Positions 1 through 7,611 of a DNA stretch of 10,211 bases are shown here, piece by piece. The notes under the pieces were generated by a model, which ran no database searches, was not told the origin of the DNA, and worked only from the letters and a program-made list of their open reading frames with translations. The position numbers were made by a program, and so were the translations under genes. The stretch lies in contig JAKAAZ010000126.1 in assembly GCA_021802085.1 (NCBI GenBank), positions 1-10,211 of the forward strand, given 5' to 3'. This stretch comes from Acidobacteriota bacterium (GTDB lineage: Bacteria; Acidobacteriota; Terriglobia; Terriglobales; Acidobacteriaceae). The first letter of the stretch is position 1, and each line of letters opens with the position of its first letter.

Positions 1-93
1 ATTCATACGCTCGACCGGATCGATTCTCTGCTGGGGAAGTCGATAGGAACCCGGATCACGTACAAACAGTTGGCAAGTTCCAGCAGGGAGTAA
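1..93 (+). CDS. Possible C-terminal end of an unrecognised protein (partial)
   Basis: Reading from base 1 gives 30 uninterrupted codons ending in TAA at 91-93. The encoded tail includes LDRIDSLLGKSIGTR and ends in ASSSRE. About two thirds of the third codon positions are G or C by hand count, as in the real genes nearby, whereas the competing frame starting at base 3 (open to 152) is near half. That favours frame 1, but 30 codons is too short to be certain. I do not recognise the family and assign no function. The start lies outside the window. If real, the gene runs in the same direction as the kinase at 302 and ends about 208 bp before it. Confidence 0.3.
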   Translation: MHTLDRIDSLLGKSIGTRITYKQLASSSRE

Positions 94-301
94 AGTGTAT
101 AATTCCCAAATATTTCATGGCGGTGGATGGCGGGTTGGTTTTGTAAGCTGGCGCTGCCGCGGTTGGCGACCCAGCGCACATTTTACCGGGCCATCTGCTA
201 CACTTCGCTGTTAGTGTAAACTTCCCTGAGTTGGCTCCGTCCAGTCTGGTCTCAAAGCATCACGTGCCGCTGGGCGCACTAGAGAGCAGGCGCAACCGAA
301 G
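94..301 (+). other. Non-coding gap upstream of the kinase gene, with a candidate -10 box
   Basis: No convincing gene lies in this stretch. It has a perfect TATAAT at 98-103, which stands out in a GC-rich context. The best nearby -35-like hexamer is TTGGCA at 70-75, but the 22-bp spacing is longer than the usual 16-18 bp, so a standard sigma-70 promoter is doubtful. If this box is used, the kinase mRNA would carry a leader of nearly 190 nt. Just upstream of the kinase start is a weak purine-rich ribosome-binding sequence (GAGAGCAGG, near 282-290). No riboswitch or strong terminator is evident. Confidence 0.25.
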
Positions 302-3300
302 ATGAAGTCACGAGCGCCCAAACCCGTTTCCTCCGCGGAAGAAAGTCCCAGCAAAATAGCTGTCACTCAAAATGCTTCTTTCCCAATCGTGGCAGTCGGA
401 GCGTCCGCCGGCGGACTGGAAGCATACACGGAATTCTTTCACGCGTTGCCGATGGACACCGGAATGGCGTTCGTATTGGTGCAGCACCTCGATCCGAGCC
501 ATCACAGCCTGCTGGCGGAAATCCTTTCCAAAGCAACCAAGATGCCGGTCGACGAGGTCAAGTCAGGGATCAGGATCAGGCCCAATCGCGTCTACGTGAT
601 TCCCCCCGGCGCTTTCATGGCGATCGAGGACTGCGCCTTTGTCCTGACGCCGCGCAGCAAAGAACCGGGCCAGCATTTATCGGTCAATTTTTTCATGCGC
701 TCGCTGGCGGCGGAGCGCAAGAGCGTCGCAATTGGAATCGTGCTTTCAGGCACCGGAGCCGATGGCACTTTAGGCGTGACCGACATCAAGGCGGCCGGGG
801 GCTTTACCTTCGCACAGGACCCCGCCACTGCGAAGTACGATGGCATGCCGCGCAGCGCCATCGCTTCCGGATGCGTGGACTTTGTTCTGCCGCCAAAAGC
901 AATTGCAAAAGAGCTGGAGCGGATACATCGCCATCCTTATGTGAGTCAGATCAAGGATGAAGCAGACAGCGAACATTTCTCGGGCGGCGAGGACGATTTC
1001 AACGGGATCCTCAACCTGTTGCGCAAGGTGAGCGGCGCAGATTTTTCCCAGTACAAGCCCAATACCATTTATCGGCGCGCCATGCGGCGCGCGATGATCC
1101 TCCGGCTCGGATCGCTGGGCGAATACGCGAAGCATTTGAGGGGGCATCCCGAAGAGGCGGAGAAGCTGTACGACGACGTTCTCATCCCGGTGACCAGCTT
1201 CTTCCGCGACCTAGAGACTTTCGAGGCATTGAAGAAACAAGTCTATCCCGCAATCGTGAAGGACAAGGGCAACAAAGGGACCATCCGAATGTGGGCGCCT
1301 GGCTGCTCCACGGGCGAAGAGACCTACTCGCTGGCGATGACGCTGCTGGAGTTTCTGGGTAACAAGGCGGCCAGCTTCCAGGCGCAGATATTCGGAACGG
1401 ACCTGAACGAAAAAGGCATTCAGAAAGCGCGCGCGGGGCTGTACCGGGAGAGCATCGCAGAGGAGATGTCGCCAGAGCGCCTGCGGCGCTTCTTCGTTAA
1501 AGAGGCAGATGGCTACCGCATCAACAAAGCGGTGCGGGACATGTGCGTCTTCGCGCGGCAGAACCTGGCCTACGATCCACCTTTTTCGCAGATGAACGTT
1601 GTCGCCTGCCGCAACCTGCTCATCTACATGGGACCGGAGCTGCAAAAGAAAATCATACCCATCCTGCACTACGCGCTGAAGCCTTCCGGGTTTCTGGTCC
1701 TGGGAAGCTCTGAAAGCATCTACGGCTTTCCCAACTTGTTCTCCACGGTGGACAAGAAGCACAAAATTTATGCCAAGAAGTCCGTCGCCTCGCGGCTGCA
1801 TTATAACTTTTCCCAGACCCGCTATCCGGCTGGAAGCGGCGCGGATGTTGCCAACAAGGCGAGCGAGTCCCAAGGTGCGCAGGAACGCAAACTCGACGTA
1901 GAGGCGGAGGCTGACCGCCTTGTTTTGAAGCATCACGCCCCGGTCGGAGTGGTCATCAACAATGCGATGGAAGTGGTCCAGTTCCGCGGACGCACGACCC
2001 CTTATCTGGAACCGGCGCCAGGCAAACCGAGCCTGAATCTGCTGAAGCTGGCGCGCAATGGGTTGGCGCTGGAGCTGCGATCGTTAATTGGCGGCGCCAG
2101 GAAGAAGAATGCGCCTGTCAGCAAAAACAATATCTCGTTTGATGGAAATAGCCACAAGAGGGTCCTGAATGTTTCTGTTTCGCCGCTGGGGGACAAGAAC
2201 CCATCGGAGGAAGAGCGTTATTTTCTGGTGTTGTTCGAGGATGTTACAAAGATTTCCGGCCCAGGGGAGAAGCTCACAGCCAAGCCTGGCACGGCGAAGG
2301 GCCGGGAATTCACACGCCTGAAGCAGGAACTTGCCGCTACGCTGGAATCCTTGCGCGCCGCCACCGAGTCGGAAGATGCCGTCCGGGAAGAATTCCAATC
2401 GGCGAACGAGGAAATACTGTCGGCGAATGAGGAACTGCAAAGCACCAACGAAGAGCTGGAAACCTCCAAAGAAGAGCTTCAGTCCGCCAATGAGGAACTG
2501 AACTCGCTCAACAACGAGCTTGGCCACAAAAACGCCGAACTCCACGATTTGACCAACGATCTCTCGAACTTCCTGAACAGCACAAAGATTCCCGTTGTCA
2601 TGCTGGACCGCAATCTGCGGATACGGCGTTTGACTCCCAGCGCGGACCAGTTGGTGAAGGCGGTTTCCTCCGATGTGGGCCGGCCGATCGCGGACATTCG
2701 GCTCAATATCAAAGTGCCGGACCTGGAAGAGATGATCGCGAAGGTGCTGGAGAGCCTGCAGTCGGTGGAGCGCGATGTACAGGACCTGCAAGACCGCTGG
2801 CATTCCTTGCACATCCTGCCTTACCGGACGATGGATAACAAGATCGATGGCATTGTGCTGGTGCTGCTGGATATCGACACAATGAAAAGCGCCAACGAGC
2901 GGCTCCGGCGTTCGGCTGAATTCCTCCGCGGAATGATCGATACGGTAAGAGAGCCGCTGCTGGTGCTCGATGCGGAGCTTCGAGTCATCGCAATCAATAA
3001 GTCTTTCCAGAGCACTTTCAAGGTTTCGCCCGACCAGACAGTCAACCAACCCTTATTCAAGCTGGGCAATGGGCAGTGGAACATCCCCAAGTTACGCGAG
3101 TTGCTGGAGGAAGTCCTGTCCAAACGCCAGCCCGTGGCGGATTTCGAGGTTGAGCATGACTTCGAGAATCTGGGCTGCAGAAAGATGCTGTTGAATGCCC
3201 AGACGCTTTTCCAAACGAATGACCGGCAGCCGATGATCCTGCTTGCCATCGAGGACATCACCGAGCGCAAACTCGCCGAAGCAGCTTTAATCAAATCCGA

Positions 3301-3997
3301 GAAACTGGCCGCCGCGGGACGACTGGCCGCTACGCTGGCGCATGAGATCAACAATCCCTTGCAAGCGGTCACGAACCTGATGACTTTATTGCAGGGGTCT
3401 GCGAAGCTGGACGAGCAGGACCGAGTCTATGCGACGATGGTGGTCGAGGAACTTGACCGCGTAACGGAGTTGACCCGTCAATCCTTAAGTTTTTTCAGAG
3501 AGAGCGCGGCACCCAAAGCGGTCGACATCGAGGAGGTGCTCGAAGGCGTCTTGAACCTGTACAGCAAACGGATCGAAGCGAAAGGGATCACCGTAAGGAA
3601 GCAGTATCTGACAAGCGAAACAATCAACAGCTATCCGGGCGAGATTCGTCAGGTATTCGCGACCCTCCTGGTGAACGCGATGGAAGCTACCAAGACAGGT
3701 GGAACCATTGCCATCCGCGTTCGCGGATCGTCCCATGGGAGCAAGCCAGCGATGCAAGGCGTTCGGATCGTCATTGTCGACAGCGGTGTCGGAATCCCGG
3801 CGCATGAAGAGGTCCGTATCTTCGAGCCATTCTTTACCACCAAGGGAGAGCAAGGGCTCGGCCTCGGCCTTTGGGTTGCCCAGGGGATTGTAAGCCGACT
3901 TGGCGGCTCGATCCGAATGCGCAGCAGCGTGCGCCCGGGCAAGTGCGGTACTTATTTTTCGATTTTCCTTCCCAGCCGAATGCCGAATGAGGTTTAG
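302..3997 (+). CDS. CheB-CheR-PAS hybrid sensor histidine kinase (1231 aa)
   Basis: A single soluble polypeptide joins chemotaxis-type methylesterase and methyltransferase modules to a PAS-containing histidine kinase. Residues about 27-205 form a CheB catalytic domain without its usual N-terminal receiver; the expected triad is present as Ser35 (GASAGG), His62 (VQHLD) and Asp154 (GTGADGT). Residues about 230-495 form a CheR methyltransferase with the SAM-binding stretch APGCSTGEE (332-340), the acidic GTDLNE (365-370) and RNLLIY (437-442). Three PAS-like regions follow (about 535-650, 755-860 and 872-990), the first two separated by a heptad coiled coil. The kinase has an H-box with His1014 (AHEINNPL), an N-box with Asn1125, a G1 box (DSGVGI from 1160), FEPFFTT (1174-1180) and GLGLGL (1185-1190), so it should be catalytically competent. 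There is no predicted membrane segment and no C-terminal receiver domain. Such fusions are a known family; the signal and partner are unknown. It probably autophosphorylates and passes phosphate to an unlinked response regulator. No regulator or chemoreceptor gene is adjacent, so a role in classical chemotaxis is unsupported. The ATG at 302 leaves a 26-residue tail before CheB. Confidence 0.95.
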   Translation: MKSRAPKPVSSAEESPSKIAVTQNASFPIVAVGASAGGLEAYTEFFHALPMDTGMAFVLVQHLDPSHHSLLAEILSKATKMPVDEVKSGIRIRPNRVYVIPPGAFMAIEDCAFVLTPRSKEPGQHLSVNFFMRSLAAERKSVAIGIVLSGTGADGTLGVTDIKAAGGFTFAQDPATAKYDGMPRSAIASGCVDFVLPPKAIAKELERIHRHPYVSQIKDEADSEHFSGGEDDFNGILNLLRKVSGADFSQYKPNTIYRRAMRRAMILRLGSLGEYAKHLRGHPEEAEKLYDDVLIPVTSFFRDLETFEALKKQVYPAIVKDKGNKGTIRMWAPGCSTGEETYSLAMTLLEFLGNKAASFQAQIFGTDLNEKGIQKARAGLYRESIAEEMSPERLRRFFVKEADGYRINKAVRDMCVFARQNLAYDPPFSQMNVVACRNLLIYMGPELQKKIIPILHYALKPSGFLVLGSSESIYGFPNLFSTVDKKHKIYAKKSVASRLHYNFSQTRYPAGSGADVANKASESQGAQERKLDVEAEADRLVLKHHAPVGVVINNAMEVVQFRGRTTPYLEPAPGKPSLNLLKLARNGLALELRSLIGGARKKNAPVSKNNISFDGNSHKRVLNVSVSPLGDKNPSEEERYFLVLFEDVTKISGPGEKLTAKPGTAKGREFTRLKQELAATLESLRAATESEDAVREEFQSANEEILSANEELQSTNEELETSKEELQSANEELNSLNNELGHKNAELHDLTNDLSNFLNSTKIPVVMLDRNLRIRRLTPSADQLVKAVSSDVGRPIADIRLNIKVPDLEEMIAKVLESLQSVERDVQDLQDRWHSLHILPYRTMDNKIDGIVLVLLDIDTMKSANERLRRSAEFLRGMIDTVREPLLVLDAELRVIAINKSFQSTFKVSPDQTVNQPLFKLGNGQWNIPKLRELLEEVLSKRQPVADFEVEHDFENLGCRKMLLNAQTLFQTNDRQPMILLAIEDITERKLAEAALIKSEKLAAAGRLAATLAHEINNPLQAVTNLMTLLQGSAKLDEQDRVYATMVVEELDRVTELTRQSLSFFRESAAPKAVDIEEVLEGVLNLYSKRIEAKGITVRKQYLTSETINSYPGEIRQVFATLLVNAMEATKTGGTIAIRVRGSSHGSKPAMQGVRIVIVDSGVGIPAHEEVRIFEPFFTTKGEQGLGLGLWVAQGIVSRLGGSIRMRSSVRPGKCGTYFSIFLPSRMPNEV
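2399..2524 (+). repeat. Six heptad repeats encoding a signalling coiled coil inside the kinase
   Basis: Residues 700-741 of the kinase are six consecutive seven-residue units of the form [S/T]-x-[N/K]-[E/N]-E-[L/I]-x, for example SANEEIL, SANEELQ, STNEELE and TSKEELQ. The DNA is also visibly repetitive (recurring aaygaggaa-type segments). The periodic Leu/Ile suggests a parallel coiled coil that joins the CheR/PAS part to the downstream PAS and kinase parts. This Asn-Glu-Glu-Leu-rich linker is typical of CheB/CheR fusion kinases. The near-identical units could allow repeat-number variation between strains, which is inference. Confidence 0.8.
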
Positions 3998-4067
3998 AGA
4001 GGCTCTCCAGTCGCTATAGAGCGAAAGGCGCCTACAATTTGTATTCTGCATCGACAGGAGAATTGCT
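3998..4067. other. Convergent gap with short hairpins, no canonical terminator
   Basis: This 70-bp gap separates the 3' ends of the kinase (+) and the permease (-). It has a GAGA/TCTC mini-hairpin that starts in the kinase stop codon (about 3997-4007) and a 5-bp stem TCGCT/AGCGA at 4011-4015 and 4020-4024 with a 4-base loop. Neither is followed by a T-run on either strand, so intrinsic termination is only a weak possibility. Confidence 0.2.
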
Positions 4068-4913
4068 CTAGTAATTTGCGGCGGCGCCGACTACGATCCG
4101 TGTGCGCGGATCGAGTTGGTCGCGCAGGCTGTCGCCGATGAAGTTGAAGGAAAGCACGGCGAGCATGATGGCAATGGCAGGGAAGATGACCATGTGCGGA
4201 GCGTCGAACAAATGCGCGCGCGCATCGTTCAGCATGACTCCCCAGCTGGGCATGGGCGGCGGCACGCCGAGGCCGAGGAAGCTGAGCGTGGCTTCGGCAA
4301 GAATCGTGCCCGCCATTCCCATCGCAGCCTGGACCATCACGGGCTGGATAATATTCGGCAAAATATGGCGGGTGAGTATGCGCAGGTTGGTGGCGCCCAT
4401 GGCACGCGCCGCCTCGACAAATTCACGTTCCCGCACGGCCAGGACCTGGGCCCGCACCAGCCGCGCGTAACCCACCCATCCGGTGATCGAAAGCGCAAGG
4501 ATCAAGTTGGTCATGCCTGGGCCGAGAAATGCCACCAGGGCAATGGCGATCAGAATACCGGGCAGCGCCATAAAGGTATTCATGACAAGAACGTTTAAGA
4601 ACGCATCGAGCCAGCCGCCGTAGAATCCGGCAATGGAGCCGAGAAGCAGGCCGAGAGCAAGCGCAATACTGACCACGGAGGTGGCCACCAACAGAGAAAT
4701 GCGGGTACCGAAAATGACCCTGGACAGGATGTCGCGGCCCAGTTCATCGGTGCCAAACCAATGGGCAGCGGAGGGTGACTGCAGGCGGGCGTGCAGATGG
4801 ATGGCGGCGGGATCGAACGGCGCAATCCAAGGCGCAAAGATCGCCAGCACGATGAAGATCGCCAATATAACGATCCCGAACATCGCGAGTGGCTGGAAGC
4901 GCAAAGAATGCAT
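4068..4913 (-). CDS. ABC transporter permease, DppC/OppC family (peptide/nickel type), orphan
   Basis: This is an integral inner-membrane subunit of a peptide/nickel-type ABC importer. With the start chosen here it has 281 residues, the usual length for DppC/OppC. The N-terminus MHSLRFQPLAMFGIVIL runs straight into the first membrane helix (about 10-30), followed by APWIAPFDP and the family segment HWFGTDELGRDILSRV (about 51-66). Several further hydrophobic helices follow. The cytoplasmic EAA loop, which docks the ATPase, is clear as EFVEAARAMGA to HILPN (about 165-187). The C-terminal signatures LSFLGLGVPPPMPSWGVML and FNFIGDSLRDQLDP are also present. The start is uncertain: the reading frame extends to an ATG at 5045 that has a good AGGG ribosome-binding site (5054-5057), while the ATG at 4911-4913 has none. 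I prefer 4913 because the extra 44 residues do not resemble the family and their third-position GC is only about 55% by hand count. No DppB, DppD/F ATPase or solute-binding protein is in the window, so the substrate cannot be inferred. Confidence 0.88.
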   Translation of the reverse strand: MHSLRFQPLAMFGIVILAIFIVLAIFAPWIAPFDPAAIHLHARLQSPSAAHWFGTDELGRDILSRVIFGTRISLLVATSVVSIALALGLLLGSIAGFYGGWLDAFLNVLVMNTFMALPGILIAIALVAFLGPGMTNLILALSITGWVGYARLVRAQVLAVREREFVEAARAMGATNLRILTRHILPNIIQPVMVQAAMGMAGTILAEATLSFLGLGVPPPMPSWGVMLNDARAHLFDAPHMVIFPAIAIMLAVLSFNFIGDSLRDQLDPRTRIVVGAAANY

Positions 4914-5176
4914 CCAAGCGATTGTAGTTGTGAGCGCGACCGCTCGATGATCGGAAAAGCAGCCGGACGCGGATTGGAGCATTCTTAAGCGAAGAAGACA
5001 GCAGAAGGCAAGACTCCAGTGGTATCGTAAAAGCATTGATTTCATAGGGTTCCCTAGGGGAAGCAAGGATTGGGATGACCAGCGGAGAAGCTCCCGACCT
5101 TTTCAGGTACTCGCCTTGGTGGAGAAGTCGACCGCCTACCGAGATTCAATTTGTGGCCGAAACATAGGACGCGCGT
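4914..5176. promoter_or_regulatory. Divergent intergenic region between permease and glycosyltransferase
   Basis: This region should hold the promoters for the permease (leftward) and the sugar gene block (rightward). I see no confident -35/-10 pair for either. It contains the 8-bp palindrome CCCTAGGG at 5052-5059. On the minus strand its AGGG half falls 6 bases before an ATG at 5043-5045, so it could be a ribosome-binding site for a longer permease product. No DppB remnant is recognisable on the minus strand here. Confidence 0.3.
5166..5169 (+). promoter_or_regulatory. Ribosome-binding site supporting a GTG start at 5177
   Basis: AGGA lies 7 bases before the GTG at 5177-5179. No ATG close by in this frame would keep the complete N-terminal beta strand (ILIVSPFFYPE), so this site decides in favour of the GTG start. 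Confidence 0.6.
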
Positions 5177-6472
5177 GTGATTGACTGGCAACAACAAATT
5201 CTTATCGTCTCTCCTTTCTTTTACCCAGAGTTGATTTCCACGGGAAAGGCAAATCAACATCTCGCGGAAGCCTTTGTGGCGGAGGGTCACGGGGTGACCG
5301 TGGTGTGCTCCCATCCTCTATATCCAACGTGGGTACCTGTGGCGAGCGACGCGGAGATTGAGGGTGTGACCATCCTGCGCGGCGGGGCGGGAGTTCGCTA
5401 TCCCAAGACGATGCCGCTGCGGCGATTGGTGCTGGAAGCATGGTTTGCACAGTTCACCGCGCGCCGCGTGTGGCGCTTGCGCAGACATGTGGACGTTGTG
5501 GTCAGCATTCTTCCGCCGAGCCTGTTTGTTCTGTTCCTCGACATCCTCTTACCCAAGCGCGTGCGACGGGTGGCTGTTGTCCACGATTTGCAAGGAATTC
5601 TCGCGGCACAAGAGAAGAGTTTTGCGCGCCGCGCGATCGTTCGGATGATCCATGCCGTGGAAAGCCGCGTCTTCCGCTCGCAGGATTTGTGCATCTTCTT
5701 TTCCGGGGACATGGCGCAAACCGCGCAGCGTTCCTACGGGCTCGATCCGACAAAAATCGCGGTGCAATATCCTTCCATTACGCTGACGGCGATCGATGAG
5801 TCGATCGACGCAATGCCGAGTGGCAGCCGCCTGGAAGCGCTGTTCCCGCCGGAGAAACCGCACGTCGTCTATTCCGGCGCGCTCGGCTACAAGCAGAACT
5901 CTCAGCAATTGGTTGCCTTGCTGCAGGCGGCAGCAGAACGCCACCCGGATGTTCAATTTCACGTGCTTTCCGGTGGCCCGTTTTTCGACAGTTTGCGGGC
6001 TCGCTACGAACAGCGACAGGAACCGCGCGTTCAGTTTCATCCGCTGGTTGCGGAGCGGGACCTGGCGGAGTTGTACGCGCGCTCGGCGATCCAGATCATT
6101 CCGCAGTCGGAGGGCACGGAAAGCGCTGCATTGCCCTCGAAGCTGCCGAACCTGCTGGCTGCGGGAGTTCATCTGCTGGCCATCTGCAGCGAAGGCAGCG
6201 AAGTGGAACGCATGATTCGCCTGGCCGGGACCGGCTCCATTGCAGCCCGATGGGAAGAGGAATTGTTCTTGACGCGCCTGAATGAAGCGCTGGAGATTGT
6301 GCGGCGAGAGCCGGCGTCGGCACGACGCGCCCGAGTGAGGCCGCTGCTCGATCAGTTTTCCATTACGAATATGGTGCGGCTGGCGACTGGAGAGAAGGCG
6401 ATGATGGCCGCCGCGACGATACAACGCGAAGCGCTGCGGGAAGCTGCGACGGTCCGCAGCGAGGTCCGCTGA
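5177..6472 (+). CDS. Glycosyltransferase family 4, WcaI-like (surface polysaccharide)
   Basis: This 431-residue GT-B fold glycosyltransferase probably adds a sugar from a nucleotide donor to a lipid-linked oligosaccharide on the cytoplasmic face of the membrane. The N-terminal Rossmann half begins ILIVSPFFYPELISTGKANQ (residues 8-27), with SHPLYPTW at 45-52, the pattern of WcaI-type enzymes. The C-terminal donor-binding half begins near 228 (HVVYSGALGYKQN). It has LSGGPFFDSL (264-273) and the donor-site segment GTESAALPSKLPNLLAAG (313-330), which matches the 'LPSKL...A.G' pattern of the WcaI group. There is no signal peptide; a hydrophobic patch near 117-125 may associate with the membrane. 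The last 30 residues are Ala/Arg-rich and look non-catalytic. It is the first gene of a tight block with an epimerase and GDP-fucose synthase, which makes fucose or a related deoxysugar a plausible donor. In E. coli wcaI lies close to fcl in the colanic-acid cluster. The exact acceptor and linkage cannot be read from sequence. Confidence 0.9.
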   Translation: MIDWQQQILIVSPFFYPELISTGKANQHLAEAFVAEGHGVTVVCSHPLYPTWVPVASDAEIEGVTILRGGAGVRYPKTMPLRRLVLEAWFAQFTARRVWRLRRHVDVVVSILPPSLFVLFLDILLPKRVRRVAVVHDLQGILAAQEKSFARRAIVRMIHAVESRVFRSQDLCIFFSGDMAQTAQRSYGLDPTKIAVQYPSITLTAIDESIDAMPSGSRLEALFPPEKPHVVYSGALGYKQNSQQLVALLQAAAERHPDVQFHVLSGGPFFDSLRARYEQRQEPRVQFHPLVAERDLAELYARSAIQIIPQSEGTESAALPSKLPNLLAAGVHLLAICSEGSEVERMIRLAGTGSIAARWEEELFLTRLNEALEIVRREPASARRARVRPLLDQFSITNMVRLATGEKAMMAAATIQREALREAATVRSEVR

Positions 6473-6492
6473 ATGAAGGTTGGAGCGCCGGC

Positions 6493-7578
6493 ATGAACCT
6501 TCGAACATGCGTGATCTTTGGAGGTACCGGATGTATCGGCACCCATATCGCCAAGCACCTGCTGGAACATACGCAGGTAGAGCGCATCTATCTGGCCGAC
6601 ATTCGTCCCCTGCGGGATGAAGGCTACGTGAAACCGCTGCTGCGCTGGACAGAGCAGACGGGTGGAACGCAGCCACGCGTGATGTATGTAGAGTGCGATG
6701 TGCGTCTGCCGCTCGATGGTGTGCCACTTCCGCAGCAGGCGGACCTGATCGTCAATTTGGCCGCTGTGCATCGTGAGCCTGGACACGAGCCCAACGAATA
6801 TTACGAAACCAACCTGCCGGGCGCGGAGCATATTTGCGCGTATGCCACGCACGCCGGATGTCTTCGGATCGTTTTCACCAGCAGCATCTCTCCGTATGGG
6901 TCGAGCGACGCCGCCAGGAATGAGGATTCGCTGACCATCCCCGAGACGGCGTATGGCGGTTCGAAGCTGGTGGCGGAAAAAATTCATGCCGCATGGCAAC
7001 ATGCCGATCCTAACCGGCGGCTGATTGTGCTGCGACCTGGGGTCGTGTTCGGGCCGGGAGAACATGCCAATGTCGCCCGGCTGGTTCGCAGCCTGGAGCG
7101 CGGGTACTTTGTCTATATGGGGAATCGCTCGACACGCAAGGCCGGCGTCTACGTGAAGGAGCTGTGCCACGTGGTGCAGTTTGCGATCGAACACCAGGAG
7201 CGAACCGGAGAGCCGATTTTGTTGTGGAATGTTTCCATGGATCCGCCGCCAACGCTGGAGGAGTTTGTGAACGCAATTTGTTCTTCAATGAAGTATCGGC
7301 AGCCGCGATGGTCCGTGCCACGCAATCTGCTGGTAGGCGCGTCCTATCCTGTGGCGGGAATCGCGCAATTGTTTGGAATTCATACATCGGTGAATCCTGT
7401 GCGGATGAGAAAGCTTTCGCAGTCCACGTTTATTGAGCCAAAACGGCTGCGCGACGCTGGATACTGCTTTCGATACACGCTGGAGCAGGCCATGACGGAT
7501 TGGAAACAGGATGCGCCGGAGGATTTTGACTTGCATGGTGGGATGAACAACAATTCAACCCACAAGGCCCGGTCGTAG
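6493..7578 (+). CDS. NAD(P)-dependent epimerase/dehydratase (extended SDR), nucleotide-sugar type
   Basis: This 361-residue member of the extended short-chain dehydrogenase/reductase superfamily probably acts on a nucleotide sugar. It has the dinucleotide-binding motif GGTGCIG (residues 10-16) and an acidic residue at the end of the second strand (Asp36 in LADI), which suggests NAD preference. The catalytic set is Ser131 (FTSSISPYG) with Tyr154 and Lys158 (YGGSK). RPGVVFGPGEHAN (181-193) is the usual substrate-side loop. The start is well supported: GGAG at 6482-6485 sits 7 bases before the ATG. The gene begins 20 bp after the glycosyltransferase stop and ends directly before an ATG-rich stretch leading into fcl, so co-transcription is likely. 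The specific reaction (4-epimerase, 4-reductase, 4,6-dehydratase or other) cannot be assigned. It does not look like Gmd, which has a distinct sequence pattern. The last 20 residues (Asn/Gly-rich) seem to be a flexible tail. Confidence 0.88.
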   Translation: MNLRTCVIFGGTGCIGTHIAKHLLEHTQVERIYLADIRPLRDEGYVKPLLRWTEQTGGTQPRVMYVECDVRLPLDGVPLPQQADLIVNLAAVHREPGHEPNEYYETNLPGAEHICAYATHAGCLRIVFTSSISPYGSSDAARNEDSLTIPETAYGGSKLVAEKIHAAWQHADPNRRLIVLRPGVVFGPGEHANVARLVRSLERGYFVYMGNRSTRKAGVYVKELCHVVQFAIEHQERTGEPILLWNVSMDPPPTLEEFVNAICSSMKYRQPRWSVPRNLLVGASYPVAGIAQLFGIHTSVNPVRMRKLSQSTFIEPKRLRDAGYCFRYTLEQAMTDWKQDAPEDFDLHGGMNNNSTHKARS

Positions 7579-7611
7579 ATGATGACGCGGGTCGAGATTC
7601 GAGAAGGGGTC

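Noticed and set aside
2084..3049. Long open frame (321 codons) on the minus strand inside the kinase gene
   Set aside because: It is antisense to the PAS and coiled-coil region; the Phe/Leu/Gln periodicity is only the mirror image of the heptad repeat.
4116..4598. Plus-strand open frame of 160 codons over the permease gene
   Set aside because: It is a shadow of the permease, whose EAA loop and C-terminal signatures are unmistakable on the minus strand; the shadow is His/Arg/Gly-rich without family resemblance.
5549..6727. Long open frame (392 codons) on the minus strand
   Set aside because: It lies antisense to the glycosyltransferase and the start of the epimerase, both of which have clear family motifs; the translation is low-complexity Arg/His/Gln-rich and resembles no family.
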